From: Stagnihabitans sp038231395
Lineage (GTDB): Bacteria > Pseudomonadota > Alphaproteobacteria > Rhodobacterales > Rhodobacteraceae
Reading direction: 5' to 3'
Assembly: GCA_038231395.1 (NCBI GenBank)
Contig: JBBRLL010000002.1
Span: 62,001 to 126,000 of the forward strand
DNA length: 64,000 nucleotides
In this document: positions 61,368 to 64,000 of the stretch, one piece after another
How the letters are laid out: each line of letters opens with the position of its first letter
Numbering within the stretch: position 1 is the stretch's first letter
Made by a program: the position numbers and the translations under genes
The notes under the pieces: generated by a model
The model's input: the letters and a program-made list of their open reading frames with translations, nothing else
Told to the model about the DNA's origin: nothing
Databases searched by the model: none

Positions 61368-62963
61368 ATGCAGCTTTTTTTAATTGGGACTTTCCGGCTG
61401 ATTGATAGGGACGGCATCGACCGCAGCCCCAAAGGGGCCAAGGCCTGTGCCCTGATGGCGCTTGTCTGCAGCACACCCGAGCGCCGCCGCACCCGTCGCT
61501 GGATCGAGGCGCGGCTTTGGTCGGACCGTGACCGCGCGCAGGCAAGCGGCAGCATGCGGCAGGCGCTGTATCAGATCAGGCAGGCTCTTGGACCCTACGC
61601 TGGCCTTTTGTCGGCTGGCCGCGACTATGTGACTTTGACGGGCATTGCCACTGATCTGGAATCCGATCCGGCGGCTGCGGCACAGGCCATCGCGGCAGGG
61701 CGCGAGTTTCTGGAAGGCATCGACATTCAGGACGACGCGTTTGAGGAATGGCTGACTGCGGAGCGCACCCGCTATGCCCCGCCCGAACGACCGGTGCGCC
61801 GGGCCGAACCCGGTGTGTCGCGCCGTCTGCCGTTTCTGGTTCAGGTCAGCGATATCGGCGGCGGGGCGGCGGCTTTCCTTCCCGTGGCGCTGTCCAGCGA
61901 AATCTCCCGTCTGATCGGTGATCTGGCAGAGGTTGAGATTTATCATGTGGCGCCGGGCAAATCGGCTGTGGTCATGCCGGTGCGCGGCCTGCGTCTGACG
62001 ATTGAATCCGCGCGGTTTGGCCGCGACATCCATCTTGTGGCGACCATTTCCAATATCGCGCAGCGCCGCGTGGCCTGGACCCGGCGTGCAAAGTTCCCCG
62101 GCGATGTGACGGCAGCGATGGACTCGGCGCAGTTCGCGCGCCTTGTGTTTGAGGCGGCCGAGGCTGCCCATGCCGCCCTGGCCCTCGCTGTGGAGCCTGA
62201 CAGCGAAACCTGGGCGCAGGGTCGTCAGGCGCAGGCGGTCCGTGCGATCTTTACTTTTGAGCGCAGCCAACTGGACCGGGCCGACCGCCTGTTGCAGGAA
62301 AGTCTGGATGTTGCACCATCGGCGCAGGCTTGGGCGTGGCGTGCCTTTTTGCGCCAGACCCAGATCATCGAGCGGACCGCTTCCGACATGGTCAAGGCTC
62401 AAGACGAAGCGGTTCACGCAGCCCGTATGGCGCTGTCCTTCCCCGGGCGCAATTCGACCGTGCTGGCGCTGGTGTCGCAATTGAGTGCGATGGTGTCGAT
62501 GGATGCGCAGGCGGCTTTTGCGACGGCAGAGGAATCGGTGGCGATCAACCCGCTTAACCCCTATGGCCGGTATGCTCTGGCGGCGGCTTACCTGCGGGCT
62601 GGCAAACTGAGCGAGGCGCGCCACCACGGAAAAATTGCCGCCGACACCGCGTCCAATGCGCATAACGGCTTTTTCTTTCAAGGCATTCTGGGTCTTGTCG
62701 CTTTGATGTCGGGCGATATCGACGGCTGCATTCGGGTTTACGATCAGATCGCGTACCGCGCACCAAGCTTTCGCGCCCCCCTGCGCGGACTGACCGTCTT
62801 GTCGTTGGTCAAAGGAGAGCACGACAAGGCCCAAAACTTTTCCGCAAAGCTGGGGAAAATCGAAGACGGCTTCAGTGTGGAGCGTTTGTTGAACGACGAG
62901 CGCTATCCCGGCGTAACCTTGCGATCCATGGGCTTGCTGAAAGCGGCGGCGCTGCGGGTCTGA
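61368..62963 (+). CDS. SARP-like transcriptional regulator with TPR domain
   Basis: A 531-residue protein. The N-terminus resembles an OmpR-type winged helix of SARP/BTAD regulators: MQLFLIGTFRLIDRDGIDRSPKGAKACALMALVCSTPERRRTRRWIEARLWSDRDRAQASGSMRQALYQIRQALGPYAGLLSAGRDYVTL (1-90). A middle domain (about 150-260, ending AQFARLVFEAAEAAHAAL) resembles the second part of such regulators, and the C-terminal half is TPR-like (SVAINPLNPYGRYALAAAYLRAGKLSEARHHGKIAADTASNAHNGFFFQGILGLVALMSGDIDGCI). It is a cytoplasmic activator or sensor. The adjacent PAP2/haloperoxidase gene is on the same strand, 106 bp on, and the lipoprotein pair diverges; either may be its target. Confidence 0.75.
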   Translation: MQLFLIGTFRLIDRDGIDRSPKGAKACALMALVCSTPERRRTRRWIEARLWSDRDRAQASGSMRQALYQIRQALGPYAGLLSAGRDYVTLTGIATDLESDPAAAAQAIAAGREFLEGIDIQDDAFEEWLTAERTRYAPPERPVRRAEPGVSRRLPFLVQVSDIGGGAAAFLPVALSSEISRLIGDLAEVEIYHVAPGKSAVVMPVRGLRLTIESARFGRDIHLVATISNIAQRRVAWTRRAKFPGDVTAAMDSAQFARLVFEAAEAAHAALALAVEPDSETWAQGRQAQAVRAIFTFERSQLDRADRLLQESLDVAPSAQAWAWRAFLRQTQIIERTASDMVKAQDEAVHAARMALSFPGRNSTVLALVSQLSAMVSMDAQAAFATAEESVAINPLNPYGRYALAAAYLRAGKLSEARHHGKIAADTASNAHNGFFFQGILGLVALMSGDIDGCIRVYDQIAYRAPSFRAPLRGLTVLSLVKGEHDKAQNFSAKLGKIEDGFSVERLLNDERYPGVTLRSMGLLKAAALRV

Positions 62964-63069
62964 CCCATGCGTCACCGCACCGTCAAAAAATGGTGCGATG
63001 ATGCTGTGGGCATTTCTGCGCGCGACCGATCAGGGGTAGAACTCAGGAATAGTCCGGAAAGGAAAAGCC

Positions 63070-64000
63070 ATGTCATCGTTCAGCCATCACAGCCATCACA
63101 GCCATCATAGCCACCACAGCCACCACAGCCATCACAGCCACCATGCCAGCGGTGCCATGCATGCGGCGGGGGACGGCTCCCCGTTGCTCAGCGCGGCCAT
63201 CGGCCAGACGGCTGAGGGGATCCTCGGCTATTGGAACGGGCAAACCGACATTCCAACGCTGAAATTCTCGGCAATTCTGCGGGCAAGTCCACATGCCGAC
63301 GAAACAACGGCCCGCCTGACCGCGTTGGAGCCCAAAGCCCTGTTTGAAGTTCTGGCGCATGAGGCGATGTCGCTGTTTACGGTAGAACCCTTGGGCCCTT
63401 CGGTGATCGTCAAGGCCAGCGGTGCGCAACTGCTGGACATCACGCCGCCCACTGCGGACGCGTTGACGGCGCAACTGATGCATGTCCGCAGTGCCGCCGA
63501 TCTGCGGGCCGACCGCATGGCGGAGATCCTCGTCCAGCAGACCGACTTCGTTTCGTTTTTCGGATCCATCTGCAAACTGGACTTGCAGCGGCGGCGTTGG
63601 ACGATGACCCTGATGACCGCGATGCTGGACTGCGTGCTGGCGCAAGAGATGCGCATCAAGCTGTTCTGTTCGACGCCGCGCCCGATTGACCTTGCACCGC
63701 AGGTTCAGCCGATCATCCAGACCCCCGGACATTCCAGCTATGTCAGCGGCCATGCCTGCGAAAGCTTTGCCTTGGCCACCCTGCTCGCAAGATTGAAGGC
63801 GGCGGGCCCGATCGACCCGGCAACCCTGACCGACAATGGCGACCTTTTGCCCTTTCGTCTGGCCGAACGGATTGCGGACAACCGTTCAGTGGCCGGGGTG
63901 CACTACCCGACCGACAGCGCCGGGGGTGCGGTCACGGGCATCACGCTGGCGCAGGCTTTCATCGCCTATCTGTCGGACCCCGTGGTTGATGCGGCGGGCA
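63070..64000 (+). CDS. PAP2 / vanadium-haloperoxidase-type enzyme with His-rich N-terminus (partial)
   Basis: The gene runs off the right edge; 310 residues are readable. All three PAP2 catalytic blocks are seen: K197-x6-R204-P205 (KLFCSTPRP), the S226-G227-H228 block in PGHSSYVSGHA (218-229), and R272-x5-H278-x3-D282 (NRSVAGVHYPTD). Such enzymes are acid phosphatases or, with vanadate, haloperoxidases. The N-terminus is MSSF followed by seven SHH units (residues 5-25), a likely metal-binding tail. There is no signal peptide. Start ATG at 63070 is preceded by a ggaaag. The 3' end is missing. The substrate is not predictable. Confidence 0.85.
   Translation, partial: MSSFSHHSHHSHHSHHSHHSHHSHHASGAMHAAGDGSPLLSAAIGQTAEGILGYWNGQTDIPTLKFSAILRASPHADETTARLTALEPKALFEVLAHEAMSLFTVEPLGPSVIVKASGAQLLDITPPTADALTAQLMHVRSAADLRADRMAEILVQQTDFVSFFGSICKLDLQRRRWTMTLMTAMLDCVLAQEMRIKLFCSTPRPIDLAPQVQPIIQTPGHSSYVSGHACESFALATLLARLKAAGPIDPATLTDNGDLLPFRLAERIADNRSVAGVHYPTDSAGGAVTGITLAQAFIAYLSDPVVDAAG
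63082..63144 (+). repeat. Seven 9-bp tandem repeats encoding SHH units
   Basis: Seven consecutive 9-bp units of the form agc-ca(c/t)-ca(c/t) encode Ser-His-His. Codon variants differ between units, so selection keeps the amino acids rather than the DNA identical. Confidence 0.9.

Noticed and set aside
61380..62975. 531-codon minus-strand frame opposite the SARP-like gene
   Set aside because: It has the same length as the real gene because both strands lack stops; the plus strand has a winged helix and TPR pattern.
63082..63144. Short tandem repeats as a CRISPR array
   Set aside because: Units are 9 bp, adjacent without spacers, and coding.
63073..63753. 226-codon minus-strand frame opposite the PAP2-type gene
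   Set aside because: The plus-strand frame carries all catalytic motifs and the His repeat; the minus frame translates the repeat as a hydrophobic low-complexity tail.

Overview
The window looks like chromosome of an alphaproteobacterium, most likely Rhodobacterales (Rhodobacteraceae/roseobacter type). This rests on uniformly GC-rich sequence, dense operons with ATGA/GTGA/TTGA stop-start overlaps, a glpR-glpD-glpSTPQUV glycerol cluster, a GDSL lipase ending in a VPLPA-type C-terminal sorting tail, and a tamA-tamB pair. I see no rRNA, tRNA, CRISPR array or insertion sequence.

Layout. 1-9 kb: 3' end of ubiG, an exported phytase-like protein, a YghZ-type aldo/keto reductase, the outer-membrane translocation pair tamA-tamB, and a YihY/BrkB membrane protein. 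9-17 kb: an exopolysaccharide region with yjbH-yjbF-yjbE (no yjbG), a WbpM/CapD-type nucleotide-sugar dehydratase, a sugar transferase, an SDR epimerase and a Wza-type export lipoprotein. 17-33 kb: a nearly complete type II secretion system split into two divergent operons (gspL-M-E-F-lipoprotein-J-K to the left, gspG-H-I-C-D to the right), with a short prepilin peptidase, an exported DUF4331 protein, a TPR protein and a HupE/UreJ-type membrane protein. 33.3-39.8 kb: three unrecognised co-directional genes (161, 909 and 1071 aa) in somewhat less GC-rich DNA; this is the best candidate for an undescribed system. 40-46 kb: an RpiR-regulated Fbp-type ABC importer followed by an FTR1-like membrane protein and a small membrane protein. 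46-51 kb: an MFS transporter, the GDSL lipase, a small conserved protein, a TPR protein and an unknown protein. 51-59.7 kb: glpR divergent from glpD-glpSTPQUV, ending at a strong terminator. 59.9-64 kb: two unknown genes (one lipoprotein), a SARP-like regulator and the start of a His-rich PAP2/haloperoxidase-type enzyme that runs off the window.

How the parts may work together. The gsp genes should build one secretion machine; DUF4331, the Tat-type lipoprotein, TPR and HupE-like genes sit in or beside its operons and may be its cargo or accessories. The glp cluster imports glycerol or glycerol 3-phosphate and oxidises it, under GlpR. The polysaccharide genes supply and export a surface polymer, and the YjbFEH proteins modify or help to export it. 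Functions come from recognising conserved motifs by eye; no database search was run.
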